Origin: Neckera pumila
Taxonomy: Eukaryota > Streptophyta > Bryopsida > Hypnales > Neckeraceae
Assembly: GCA_963969595.1 (NCBI GenBank)
Contig: OZ018416.1
Location: forward strand, 2,744,065 to 2,808,064
Length of the DNA: 64,000 bases
Direction: 5' to 3'
Shown here: piece after piece, positions 1 through 10,829 of the stretch
Position numbering within the stretch: position 1 is the first letter of the stretch
Layout of the letters: every line of letters begins with the position of its first letter
Notes under the pieces: generated by a model
Told to the model about the DNA's origin: nothing
Database searches by the model: none
The model's input: only the letters and a program-made list of their open reading frames with translations
Program-made: the position numbers and the translations under genes

Positions 1-390
1 GATAAAAGTAACTTGTAAAAGCAAAAGAGTAAAAAACAAGGAAGAAACCAGTAAAAATCCAACGAACATTCAATGGGATAAATTAAATTTAATCAAGTAA
101 ATTAGGTTAATTTTTTCCAGTCAAAACTTAGGGTCATATTTAGTTAAGGTGACCCAAATTAGACGTTGGATAAAAATATCTAGTGAAATTAAAAGTAGCA
201 ACCCATAGAAAACCATGGATGAAGTTTGATGAACCAAGTAGCGGTCAAACTTCATCCATGCATAACTCTTGCTCGGAACATCCGATTCCAGTGAACTTTA
301 GGTTTCTGGAAATGGCGTGAAATCTTCTATGACCTGAAAATACTGAAATTAGACAATAGATTAGGAAAACCCAGGACCCTTGTGTCACCG
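1..390. other. AT-rich sequence, no gene seen
   Basis: I see no convincing coding frame, RNA gene or repeat in this stretch. Short open frames here are interrupted and of low quality. Confidence 0.5.
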
Positions 391-667
391 TCATGTCCCG
401 TTTGGACGGATGTGACTTTGATGAAATGTTAGGGCTCAACCCCAGCGTTCGTCCGTATCCAAAAAAAAAATTTTTTTTTTTTGGACAGTCCATTTGTCCC
501 ATCGACGGCCAGTCCATCCTTGTCGACGGACGGACCGTCCAGGAAAAAAATAAAAATACAATTATTTTGATCTCGACGCAATCCGGACGCGTCTAGACGC
601 CTCTGGATCGTCGCTAACGCAAATACCAACGTAAAAAGCCAACGTCACGTCAGGATGGACAACCCTG
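391..667. repeat. GGACG-rich block ending in a hAT-like terminus
   Basis: The block is much richer in G and C than its surroundings and repeats GGAC/GTCC words (GGACGGATG, GACGGACGGACCGTCC, CCGGACGCG). It ends in GGACAACCCTG at 657-667. The reverse complement of that end, CAGGGTTGTCC, matches the start of the block at 1802, so it may be the right-hand end of an element that began to the left. An A-run/T-run hairpin (about 460-482) lies inside. This is an inference from terminus similarity; no target-site duplication was found. Confidence 0.35.
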
Positions 668-1030
668 TTGCGGCTCAAACAAGTTAGGACACCTTAGTTG
701 TAGGCAGTCATAGGCTAGAATGTTTGAGGCCTCTTTTTTACAAGGGGATTAGATGTTTAGTGGTTAGAAAAGTTCCATTGCTTGGAAGGCACAATGGATC
801 AACGCTTAGACACCCACTTAGGATAGGATTTCGTGAATAGAATTAGAACCTGGTTGTGTACGATTACCAAGGGTGGGTAAATAAGTACCCACACAAATTC
901 GCGAACAATATCCAAGACGTAAAACAGATCGACAAGGCTAGGTCAAAAATTTCAAGCATAGCATACTCCCTCCTCCGCTACGGTCCTTCGCCACGTCATC
1001 TGCCAACTTGTCCGTTTTCCACCATTACCG

Positions 1031-1044
1031 AGATATATAAGCAA
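1031..1044 (+). promoter_or_regulatory. TATA box of mini-gene copy 1
   Basis: GATATATAAGCAATTC precedes a CTCACACTTCTCTC-type pyrimidine-rich leader. The same arrangement recurs at 1409-1421 before copy 2, so box, leader and reading frame were duplicated as a unit. Confidence 0.4.
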
Positions 1045-1121
1045 TTCATCTCACACTTCTCTCTCTCTCATCTCACACTTCATCTCACACTTCTCTTCTC
1101 TCACACTTCTCACCTCTCACA

Positions 1122-1387
1122 ATGAACACCATTGCGGTGCTTGCGTAGTTGTTCAATAAGCTTGTCGATTGTGTTCTGAATTTTTTTGTTAATGTAGTTT
1201 ATGATAGCTATAGACATGGTAGAGGAGCTGTTGCGAGGTAGGAGATGGACCAGTAGGAGGCGCACCTGGAGTAGCAGACAATGGAGTAGGTGGAGTAGAA
1301 GTTGCGGTTGAGGTAGGAGGTGCACCTGGAGTAGCAGACAGTGGAGTAGGTGGAGTAGAAGGCGAAGGCAATGCAAATGCGGTGTAG
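1122..1387 (+). pseudogene. Mini-gene copy 1, ATG intact but interrupted
   Basis: This is the first of two tandem copies of a small transcription unit offset by about 378 bp. A TATATAA box lies at 1034-1040, followed by a CT-rich leader and an ATG at 1122. The frame starts MNTIAVLA and then meets a TAG where copy 2 has TGG (Trp). Downstream, a 4-5 base loss relative to copy 2, near the GTTGCG at about 1229-1234, also shifts the frame. The shifted frame continues as a Val/Gly/Glu-rich repeat (VEVGGAPGVADNG-like units) and ends at a stop in the same sequence context as copy 2. The product is unknown. The N-terminal half is hydrophobic and the C-terminal half is a low-complexity repeat. Confidence 0.45.
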
Positions 1388-1468
1388 CATTTATTTAGAG
1401 CAATCCGTGATATATAAGCAATTCATCTCACACTTCTCTCTCTCTTCTCTCATCTCTCATCTCTCACA

Positions 1469-1717
1469 ATAAACACCATTGCGGTGCTTGCGTGGTTGTT
1501 GAATAAACTTGTTGATTGTGCTCTCAATTTCTTTGTGAACATTCTTTATGATAGTTATAGGCATGGTAGAGGAGCTATTGCAGTTGAGGTAGGAGATGAG
1601 CGTAGAGGAGCTGTTGCGGTTGAGGTAGGAGGCACACCTGGAGTAGCAGACAATGGACTAGGTGGAGTAGAAGGCAATGCGGATGCAGGCGTAGAAGGCA
1701 ATGCAGATGCGGTATAG
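1469..1717 (+). pseudogene. Mini-gene copy 2, open frame without ATG
   Basis: The second tandem copy has its own TATATAA box at 1411-1417. The frame is open for about 82 codons and reads NTIAVLAWLLNKLVDCALNF, then a basic stretch (SYRHGRG), then VEVG/GVADNG/GVEGNADA repeats, ending at TAG 1715-1717. The codon matching the copy 1 start is ATA instead of ATG, and no ATG lies in frame before the conserved core. The two copies therefore carry complementary defects. It could be a relic of a small element-borne gene or a decayed host gene; nothing identifies its function. Confidence 0.4.
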
Positions 1718-1801
1718 CATTTATTTAGAGCAATCCGAGAGCTATTTGCTCTAAAGAATTTCCTGTAACCTGCATTGCAAATATTTTGCGGAAGTTAGAT
1801 T

Positions 1802-1890
1802 CAGGGTTGTCATAACGGGCGAGTCAGGGTCATTGGACGAAACGGGCGGACGGGCAAACCAGATCGGACAGGCGGACGGTCCGGGCAGCT
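1802..1890 (+). repeat. Candidate left terminus of a hAT-like element
   Basis: CAGGGTTGTCATAACGGGCG starts at 1802 and is followed by GGACG/GGGCGG words. Its inverted counterpart, ending in TATGAAAACCTTG, lies at 15,689-15,708 (CARGGTTKTCATAMYGGGCG in the two orientations). The hAT-like transposase lies just to the right. The 8-base flanks (GTTAGATT here, CTTTTTCT at the other end) do not match, so the two ends cannot simply be paired. Confidence 0.35.
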
Positions 1891-1959
1891 TTCAATTTGT
1901 AGGTCTTGGAATTTTTTCAAGATAGAAAAAGTTCATTGTAAATGACACGTCATCATTCC

Positions 1960-2012
1960 ACGCTGGACGTCAGGGTCAGGGCGCGGACGTCAACGTCGGT
2001 GCGCGGACGCTG
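1960..2012 (+). repeat. GGCGCGGACGTCA motif cluster 1
   Basis: Three or four copies of the GC-rich word lie within about 50 bp (GCTGGACGTCAGGG, GGGCGCGGACGTCAACG, GTGCGCGGACGC). Similar clusters are at 6355-6505, 8145-8185 and, inverted, 15,466-15,545. The word contains GACGTCA, which resembles plant bZIP sites, but a regulatory role is only inference. Confidence 0.45.
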
Positions 2013-2872
2013 TGTGCTCTTGGTCCAGAGTTCAAAGGGTTCAATGAAATTGTGTTTTTTAGTATGGACCATAGACTCATTGAGGGGGTTTAGGGTTCAA
2101 AGAACTAAAATTGATGTAACTTGATAATGAATTGCATCCTTCATTCAATTGATTGATGCACTTATATTAGAAAGGAATAGTGAACAATATTTTTTGCATA
2201 ACTACACTTACCAATGTTTTCAACATGCATGATAAGTACAAGAATATTACAGATATAGGGGACTTCAATGTTTGGGATAACCAAAAATATTTATAAAATT
2301 CATGCATTGTAGAGTACAATAACAACACAATGAATCTATACTTTCAAAACAAGCCCTTTTTTCCACTGGTTATCTGAGAAATTCTTTCTTTATTGTCGTA
2401 GATCTTTCTTTCAATTGCTACTATTGTCTGAAAACACTTGAAGAATGAAGACTTACTATTGGTGCACCTCAATTATTCAAAAGACTTGATCTGCGGACTT
2501 CTTGGGTAAATGGACCAGCTAAATTAGCATCTCGAATGACAACATCATCATCCGCTGGTGCCTCATTGCAATTGGAGTCATCCTCATCATCAGCGCCTTC
2601 ACTGTTGTCATGTTCATCTTCTCCATCGCAACCATCTGAGGTCCAATGGCCCTCGACTTTCGAGTTTTCATTGCTAAGCGCTACAATTGTTTGACCATGC
2701 CTACGATTGTGCTTGAACCTCTTGTATTGTTGTGCTCTAGGGTCTTTTGCATCAGAATTTATAATCGGGCCGCGGTGAACTTGAGGAACAACAAATGCTG
2801 GGGTTGACAAAGTGGATCCCGAAACATATGTATCCACAAACGGATGTACCACCACGTTTGGGTCTTTTACCC

Positions 2873-3180
2873 CTATTCCAAGGAGAGGACGTTTACTAGA
2901 CCTTGACGATGACGCTTCGCCGGTGTTTCTTCCTCCACTACTTGTACGGCCTCCAGGTCCTCCTTGGCCTTTAGTCCCTCCTCGGCCTCTAATCCCTCCA
3001 CATCCTCCAGGTCCTCCTTGACCTTCAGTCCCTCCTCAGCCTCCAATCCCTCCACGGCCTCCAGGTCCTCCTTGACCTTCAGTCCCTCCTCGGCCTCCAA
3101 TTATTCCACAGCCTCCAATCCCTCCACGACCTCCAGTCCCTCCATGACCTCCAGTCCTTCCACGACCTTGCTGATACTGC
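2873..3180 (-). repeat. Gly-rich (RGG-like) coding tandem repeat
   Basis: On the minus strand an imperfect unit of about 50 bases encodes runs such as GGRGGTEGQGGPGGRGG. Several units are visible. One CGA (Arg) codon has become TGA around 3034. The repeat lies in the reading frame of the transposase C-terminal extension and is flanked by charged, low-complexity sequence. Confidence 0.6.
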
Positions 3181-4186
3181 CCTATTGGGTAACGAAGAGG
3201 GGGCCGATGGACTGAAGGGGGTCTACCAACAATAGTAGCATTGGAAACGTTCCGAATTGTCACTTCAACATTCCCCACGGAGCCTAACCCTTCTTGGAAA
3301 GGTCTGTTGATGGCATTTGAAGTTGCAGGAGAAGAAGGATTTAGGGAATGTGGCACCGGTGTATTCTGGTCAAGAACAACAGTATGCATTGCAACCGGTG
3401 CGGGTCCATGGACAAGGTCTTCTGCGAATGCAAAAACATCATGGGGATCTACACGATCTGGTCAAAACGCCTTGTTACATTGACAATCGTTTGATTTCTT
3501 GAAATTGGACGTGCCGTTGTTGTATTCCCAATGTTTGTGCTGTGGTGCCTTTGAACAACTCTATTGCTACGAACTAATGCACCCACTCCCTGAGGCACTC
3601 TATTACCATCATAATTGTCAACAAACCCTTCACGATTTAGAGTTGCATTGTTTTCCACATTCCCTCCGCCTCTATTGTTGTGGTCATTTTCATTTCCAAC
3701 GCCATTTCCTGGAAAGGAATTGTCGTCGTCGTTGTTGTCGTTAGAGAGGGTATTGTGATCATCAAGGTTAGCCACATTTGGATGGTCACGCTCTGAAGAA
3801 GAAGACAAAGCCTAGACTTCAGCTATGCCTTCATCTTGAGGAAGAGGAGGCGAAGGCGCACAAGGAAGATTTGGTCCCCAAGGAGCCCAACGGCCATCAA
3901 CGAGGTCCTCTTCTAAACCGTCATCATCTCCGTAGTAGTTTCTCGCTTCCTCAAGGTGATCGGCACCCTCCCTCCAAATATTTGGATTCACTCGATACTT
4001 TGGAAGTGCTTGGTTTGCTTCCATAGCAGCTTCCTCCTCATCCTCTGCTTGCATCGCATCAAAATCACGATTGCGTTCACCCACCGGGACGGGGCCAAGG
4101 GCATCTGGATCAGAATCCTCCGAGAGGATATTTGCATCATACCAACGAACTGGATCAGCCCCTGGTCTTTGATGAAGTACACAACT

Positions 4187-4208
4187 ATTGGTATAAATAT
4201 ATACCAAT
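4187..4208. repeat. Perfect inverted repeat at the transposase break
   Basis: ATTGGTATA and TATACCAAT face each other across four bases. The hairpin sits where the transposase changes frame and loses its dimerisation core. It could mark a deletion junction or a small insertion scar. Confidence 0.6.
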
Positions 4209-6354
4209 GAATACGCACGGCAATTTTAGAGAGTGCTCGATCTCCAACCCTGTGCCACCATTGGTTAGGAAGCATTTGTGTCAGACGGATGTGTGGTGTC
4301 TCATCTGCACTATATGGTCCAGTCCCCTCTTCAAATTGTGTTAATTCCGCCATCACGTCATCAAACCTTACACCCACTATAGCTTCTATTTTGTGGATGA
4401 CTGCGTACAATGCACAAAAGGCAATTCCGTCTACCCTAAGCGCCATGTTATCCAAGAGGTATGGATTTAAAAGGGCCCCGGCGTAGTGAACGTCAGTGAA
4501 AACCATTTTCCATCTTTCATCAAAAGACGCCTCTAAAATGTCTGCTATGTCAGCTTGTAGGGTGAAAAGTGGCTCCCTTAAAGAATACACGTGCTGCCGC
4601 AAATTGTGCATGATGAGCCACGCCCGACCCATGGTTGGTTCTTGGCCATCAAAAATATGCAACGCCTTCAACACATCTTCAGTCATGTGCATGTAATTCA
4701 TGCATTGTTGCCAGAAGCCCATGTCTTCGATAGTTCTCACCACATTTCGCAAAGCGGTTGCTGCCTGCTCTCCATTTTGTCTATTTTGCAGGGTAGCAAA
4801 ATAATTTTGAACACGTGCATGGTCTTTCAGCCGCTCCAATACTCTTGTGAGTTTCACTAGTCGATGCAACATGAGGAAATTACAAGCAAAGCGAGTTTCG
4901 CTGGGCACTACAAGTTGCAAGTTTGGACTCAACGCGCGAAAAGTAGACATTGTCGCATGATGATTCCGAATGTACTGGCACAATTTTTTGGACCTCTCAA
5001 TTAAATCTGTAAATTCCTGTACCTTGGCCCAATCTTCCAACATGAGATTCAATGCATGTGCCATACACCCCTGCTTGAAAATGTGCGGGTATGTTAGAAC
5101 AATATCGTTCAATGCCCCGAGCATGTTTTTGGCATTATCTGTACAAACTTGCATCACATATTTGGGACCCACCTTCTCAGTGAATACTTTCAGTTGGTCC
5201 GCTATATAGCGCATGGATTTCTTTTGTCCGGTAGTGTCAATGGACCCCAAAAACACATCACCTGTGGGACATGACATCATTACATTCATGAGGGGCCTCC
5301 GATTGACATCATCCCAACCATTGGTGCATATTGTCACCCCGTAATGCTTGACTGCAAAACCAACTTTGACTTGAATCTAGTTCTTGATTTGCAACCTCTT
5401 CGGTTCAATCAAATTAGTCCTCAACTAATGGTAAGAAGGTGGACTGTATTCAAACCTTGTCACGGAGGTTGCCCTAACCGCTTCAATAAAGGCTTGATTC
5501 CTTGCCACATTAAATGGCACATTTGCCTCATAGAAAAAACTTGCCCACTTCTCATCCAACTCCTTCCTCTTTGCAATGTTAAAGGCGTCTACCATTTGTT
5601 GCTGACGTAATGGCCCGGATCTCGTGGAATTTGACGCAGCGAGACTACCGGACCTTTGTAAAGGGACATTGCCTTTAGAGAGGTTAGCCCCTTCTTCCGG
5701 GCCTCCATTTGGGCCCCCACCTGTTACTTCATTCTGAGTGGATTGGCTCGAACTCGCAATTGGAGCTACTCTCAATGCATCACTCGGAACTGATTCCCCT
5801 TCATACATGTCTTCAGGACTCATTTGCAACGGGACAAAGTTTGCACAATTGGCAAATCTATGTTGCACCAGTCAAGGTAGTTTACGACAAATTGACCTCT
5901 CTGACTTGGCGCCATATCCAAAGTGCGCAAAAGCGCGCTCACGTTTGTAGCTAAATGTTGCATTGCAGAACACACATCTCACTTTACTCCCTTTCTCTAA
6001 AAAAATGTACCACGGTTCCCATTCTTTCGTTTGCTTTTGTTGACTTCCCATTCTTTTGTTTGCTTTCGTTGACTTCCCATTGCATTCACAAATGACTGCA
6101 AACACTTCTTCCTTCTTTTCGGTAGATAAAAATTCGGTAATCTTTGGGATAGAGTGCCAGTAACAATAGTAAGCGCTAGTCTACCACTTGAACTGATTTT
6201 GACATCACCTCAGCAGCAAACTAGGGCCATCTGCCACCCACACAGACTCACAAGGAGCTCAAAATGAATTGAAGTCCAAGATACAGAGGCCAAAGTGACA
6301 AATGTGGGGAATGCAAGCCCTACCTGCTGCTTATATACTCAGGGCAGGATGGGG

Positions 6355-6505
6355 CGGGGACGTCACCGGAGGAACTTCACAGCGCACACCAAGGCGTGGA
6401 CGTCATGTTAGGGCGCTGACGTCAGGGAGCGACTAAAAGGTCAAGGCACTGACATCAAGGGCAGGTGCGGACGTTAGGCGCGGACGTCTGAGTCAGGTGC
6501 GGACA
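6355..6505 (+). repeat. GGCGCGGACGTCA motif cluster 2
   Basis: About seven variants are strung together, among them GGGGACGTCACC, GGCGTGGACGTCATG, GGGCGCTGACGTCAGGG, GTGCGGACGTTAG and GGCGCGGACGTCTG. The cluster lies upstream of the transposase start and next to the segmental duplication. Confidence 0.5.
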
Positions 6506-6923
6506 GAAGGCCAGGGCGGGCACTTTCAAATGCACTTAGCATGGGATTCTAGTTTTGGGTGGAGAGGGGGAACCATTAATTGCAGCCAGCTTTTATTTGA
6601 AGTTCCGAGAGTATCTACAAGTACAATAAAGTCAAATGGGATGATTAAGAGCTCAACGGACTAGGATTTGCAAGAGACTTCTCCGAACATCATGTGCCTC
6701 TTCTTGTGGTGGAACTTCTCACTCTTTACTTCTTCAAACACTTGGGAACTAGTCCAAACCCAAAAAATGGAATAAAAAACCTTGAAAATATCATTCTTTG
6801 GAACATATTGAATGATGAAAACTTTGGCCACAAAGATCTTTGATGTTCATATTTTCCCTCCATTAGACTGAATGGTTATTTTTTGTAAAGGCTTTGTTTT
6901 TACAATTTTGGTTTCTTCGAATT
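6481..6923. repeat. Segmental duplication, copy 1
   Basis: This segment recurs at 8160-8602 with a constant offset of 1,679 bases and only scattered differences, for example GGCCAGGGCGGGCACTTTC and the following stretch. The two copies run in the same orientation and each leads directly into an array of the 85-bp satellite. Confidence 0.8.
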
Positions 6924-7945
6924 CATGTCCAAGAGGGAATTTCGGGGGGAATTGTAGCTTCAAGTTTTGTTTTTTTTAATTTTGAGTTACAAGTTCTAAT
7001 TTTTGGATTCATGTCCAAAAGGGAATTTTGGGGAATTGTTGCTTCAAGGGATTTTTTTTTTTAGTCCAAGTTACAAATTCCTTTTTTTGGATCCATGTCC
7101 AAGCGGGAATTTTGGATGAATTGTAGCTTCAAGGGATTATATTTTTAATTTCAAGTTATGAGTTCTATTTTTTGGATCCATGTCCAAGCGGGAATTTTGG
7201 AGGAATGAAAAGCTTCAAGAAATTAATTTTTTTATTTCAAATTACGAGTTATATTTTTTGGATCCATGTCCAAGCGGGAATTTTGGAATAAAAAGCTTCA
7301 AGTGATTATTTTTTAAATTTCAAGTTACGAGTTTTAATTTTGGGATTCATGTCCAAGCGGGAATTTTGGAGGAATGAAATGCTTGAAGGGATTAAATTTT
7401 TATTTCAAGTTTCGAGTTCTAATTTTGGGATTCATGTCCAAGTGGAAATTTTGGAGGAATTGTAGCTTCAAAGGATTATTTTTTTAATTTCAAATTACAA
7501 GTTCTATTTTTTGGATCCATGTCCAAGCGGGAATCTTGGAAGAATGAAAAGCTTCAAGGGATAATTTTTTTTATTTCCAGTTATGAGTTCTAATTTTGGG
7601 ATTCATGTCCAAGTGGAAATTTTGGGGGAATTGTAGCTTCAAGGGATTCCTTTTTTTATTTCAAGTTACGAGTTTTAATTTTGGGATTCATGTCCAAGCG
7701 GGAATTTTGGAGGAATGAAAAGCTTCAAGTGATTATTTTTTAAATTTCAAGTTACAAGTTCTAATTTGGGGATTCATGTCCAAGCGGGAATTTTGAAGGG
7801 AATGAAAAGCTTCAAGGGATTTTTTTTTTTTTTTTCAAGCTACAAGTTCTATTTTTTGGATTCATGTCCAAGCAGGAATTTTGGAGGAATTGTAGCTTCA
7901 AGAGATTCCTTTTTTTTATTTCAAGTTGCAAGTTTCATTTATGGG
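6905..7945. repeat. 85-bp satellite, array 1 (12 units)
   Basis: The anchor CATGTCCAAGCGGGAATTTT occurs at 6924, 7010, 7094, 7179, 7264, 7348, 7433, 7518, 7604, 7689, 7775 and 7863, with spacings of 84-88 bases. Units end in two variants, AATTGTAGCTTCAAG and AATGAAAAGCTTCAAG. No coding frame is maintained across the units. Confidence 0.9.
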
Positions 7946-8144
7946 ATGCACGTTTAAACAATACTTTTGTACATCCATTCTACATGTTCATGGACTCATT
8001 TTTTTTGGGAGAGACACGAATGCAATGTCGTGAAAATCTTTTGGTTGAACAGCGGTTCAAGTTCAGAATCAAGGTCGTGGGGTCACGGATGCAAGGAGTG
8101 GGAATTCACCAAGGATGAGGGACTCCTGGACTTCAGGACCAATC

Positions 8145-8185
8145 AAGTACGTCAGGGCGCGGACGTCAGGGTCGGGCGCAAACGG
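8145..8185 (+). repeat. GGCGCGGACGTCA motif cluster 3
   Basis: CAGGGCGCGGACGTCAGGG and GTCGGGCGCAAACGG are the surviving copies. The cluster occupies the same position relative to duplication copy 2 as cluster 2 does relative to copy 1, so part of it was carried by the duplication. Confidence 0.5.
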
Positions 8186-8602
8186 AAGGCCAGGGCGGGC
8201 ACTTTCAAATGCACTTGGCATGGGATTCTGGTTTTGGGTGGAGAGGGGGAACCATTAATTGCAGCCAGCTCTTATTTGAAGTTTCGAGAGTATCTACAAG
8301 TACAATAAAGTCAAATGGGATGATTAAGAGCTCAACGGACTAGGATTTGCAAGAGACTTCCCCGAACATCATGTGCCTCTTTTTGTGGCGGAACTTCTCA
8401 CTCTTTACTTCCTCAAACACTTGGGAACTAGTTCGAATCCAAAAAATGGAATAAAAAACCTTGAAAACATCATTCTTTGGAACATATTGAATGATGAAAA
8501 CTTTGGCCACAAAGATCTTTGATGTTCATATTTTCCCTCCATTAGACTGAATGGTTATTTTTTGTAAAGGCTTTGTTTTTACAATTTTGGTTTCTTCGAA
8601 TT
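8160..8602. repeat. Segmental duplication, copy 2
   Basis: This is the second copy of 6481-6923 at an offset of 1,679 bases. It retains the same approach into the satellite array. Confidence 0.8.
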
Positions 8603-9115
8603 CATGTCCAAGAGGGAATTTCGGGGGGAATTGTAGCTTCAAGTTTTGTCTTTTTTAATTTTAAGTTACAAGTTCTAATTTTTGGATTCATGTCCAAAAG
8701 GGAATTTTGGGGAATTGTTGCTTCAAGGGTTTTTTCTTTTTAGTCCAAGTTACAAGTTCCATTTTTTGGATCCATGTCCAAGCGGGAATTTTGGAGGAAT
8801 GAAAAGCTTCAAGGGATTATATTTTTTATTTCAAGTTACGAGTTCTAATTTGGGGATTCATGTCGAAGTGGGAATTTTGGGGGAATTGTAGCTTCAAGGG
8901 ATTCCTTTTTTTATTTCAAGTTACGAGTTTTAATTTTGGGATTCATGTCCAAGCGGGAATTTTGGGGGAATGAAAAGCTTCAAGGGATTTTTTTTTAAAT
9001 TTCAAGTTAGGAGTTCTAATTTTTGGATTCATGTCCAAGCAAGATTTTTGGAGGAATTGTAGCTTCAAGGGATTCTTTTTTTTATTTTAAGTTACAAGTT
9101 CCATTTTTGGAATTC
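8585..9115. repeat. 85-bp satellite, array 2 (6 units)
   Basis: The CATGTC anchor occurs at 8603, 8689, 8773, 8859, 8944 and 9030, spaced 84-86 bases. The first units match the first units of array 1, and the array is half as long, so the arrays changed length after the duplication. Confidence 0.9.
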
Positions 9116-9209
9116 CACGAAGTTTCAAGTTCCATTTGTATTTTTTTTCAAAAGGTCATGAACAATCTTGTTTTGTTGCACTTATAGCAAAAAATGAATA
9201 TTTTGTGCT

Positions 9210-9757
9210 CTAGCCCCTTATTTTTTTTTTAAATTAAAGAAATAAAGAAGTTCCATGTGGTTAAATTTTTTTCTCTACAACAATCTCATTATTTAAACTA
9301 GTGCATTTTAATTTCATATAAAAGATATTAATATTTGAGATTCCCCTTCTATATTGTATCTACTTTTATAGTTGTATTTAATTATTTTTTTAATAATGAA
9401 AATTTAAATTTCTGTTTGGTTAGACTCTAAACTCAATTGCCCATTCTAAAGATTAGAAGCTCAAAACTTTGTGGTGGGGGAATTGAAAGTTAAAAATGCT
9501 GAAAGTCCAACAAACTAGTTCCACAATGTGCTGAATTATTTTTTCCACTTTAAACGCAGACATCTTGCAATCTATATAGTCAAAAATTTTGAAAATTTGT
9601 CTACACATTCTCACACTAGATAGGTGTAAGATCACATGAGTAGATGTGAGAAGAGAACAATTTCTGAAGAGAACAATTTTGCTACAAAGAAATTAGAAAC
9701 GGTAGTTTTTAGTGATTTCGGATAGAGAAAAGGCCTTGGGCCTTCCAAGGTTAAAGA
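9210..9757. mobile_element. Fragment of the TTAA element family
   Basis: The internal sequence (AACGCAGACATCTTGCAATC, then a CTACACATTCTCACACTAG block) and the end (AAAAGGCCTTGGGCC, then GGTTAAAG) match the right-hand half of the TTAA-flanked family, for example 42,600-42,843. The other end is missing. Confidence 0.6.
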
Positions 9758-10829
9758 AGCTCTACAAATGTCTCCTCTATTTGGGAAATGGAATAAGTAT
9801 ATGAATTCATGTCCAAAAGGGAATGTAACACTTTCCAATAAAACATAAACAAATTTATTTTACCATTTTTGATATAGAACAAATAGTAGTAGTCAAAAAA
9901 TGTTTCAAAACTCATTTTTATTTTGGAAAATAAATAAATAAGAACGACAAAAAATTCTTTTTGTATTCTAAATACAAATGAAAATTCAAAAATGCTATGT
10001 TCTTAAAAAAGCATGTTTAATGCTTTAGGGATTAAAGATCCGCATATGGGCTTTGCATTACTTGAGGTTCAATGGAAGAACTTCTGCCGGATTGTAGGTT
10101 GATTTGAAGGAAAATCCAACCGTTTTCCATCCGGCCACAGAGCCACTATAAAGTCACCCTTAGTCTTGCATCATGTATAGTCAACTAATCAAAGATTTAG
10201 CAAATATTTCATCTATCAAAGATGTTTGCATTCAAATTATTTTGTTTCAAATCCAAATAAACAATCTTCGGGCCATAAAAGAGTATTAAAAAATGTTTGA
10301 TTTACTTGACTATTGCTAATTTATTTCACTTCCTTATGTTGAGCGGTCTTTTTTAGAGTAAGGGAGTCCTCCAATTGGCTTCAAAAATTTAACATGCATA
10401 AGAATCAGAAGATGGAATACAGTATGAATAGTGGGCACATAAAAAATGTCATTCCAAATTTCCAATCCATGTTGCGGTCAATTCACAACCAATGGTTATT
10501 GTGAAAGAATAATTGAATATAATCAAAATTGTCTTTATACCTTCATATATTCATATGTATGATATTCCTACAAAATGAGTAGATACAAAAATCACACATA
10601 TAATATTGGGCAAAAGAATGCGAAAAACGAATATGTATTTCATATATGTCATGTAATACAAAATTGGAAAAATACATGACGTGGTTACCATGACTCCATT
10701 TGAATATCCATGTATCAATGTCTATAATGTGTAGTAGAAATGGAAAACTCCTAGAAGCCTTTATATTGCTAAGTGCCTATGTCTTTCGAGTACATTTTAC
10801 TTTGCTAACTACAACACTCGAAATTACAC
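9758..10829. other. AT-rich sequence, no gene seen
   Basis: No coding frame, RNA gene or clear repeat is visible here. Confidence 0.4.

Larger units (their letters stand above)
2469..6105 (-). pseudogene. Decayed hAT/DUF659 transposase with Gly-rich tail
   Basis: Reading from high to low coordinates: a BED-type zinc-finger-like segment (CVFCNATF...AHFGYG, about 5880-6050; first in-frame ATG at 6051), then an NCANFVPLQMSPEDMY segment, a Ser/Gly linker, and from about 5337 the DUF659/hAT core with TICTNGWDDVN, VCTDNAKNMLGA and CMAHALNLMLEDW. The core stays in the BED frame across TGA 5872-5874, TAG 5425-5427 and another TAG near 5368. At about 4190-4205 the frame changes and the conserved CxRxWS dimerisation segment of hAT proteins is missing. 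The new frame carries an acidic segment (PVPVGERNRDF, 3812-4150), crosses one TAG, shifts again near 3435, and continues through an Asn/Asp-rich linker and a Gly-rich repeat to a basic and acidic C-terminus ending at 2469. The element is inactive as written. The family assignment is firm; the extent of the tail as part of one protein is inference. Confidence 0.75.
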
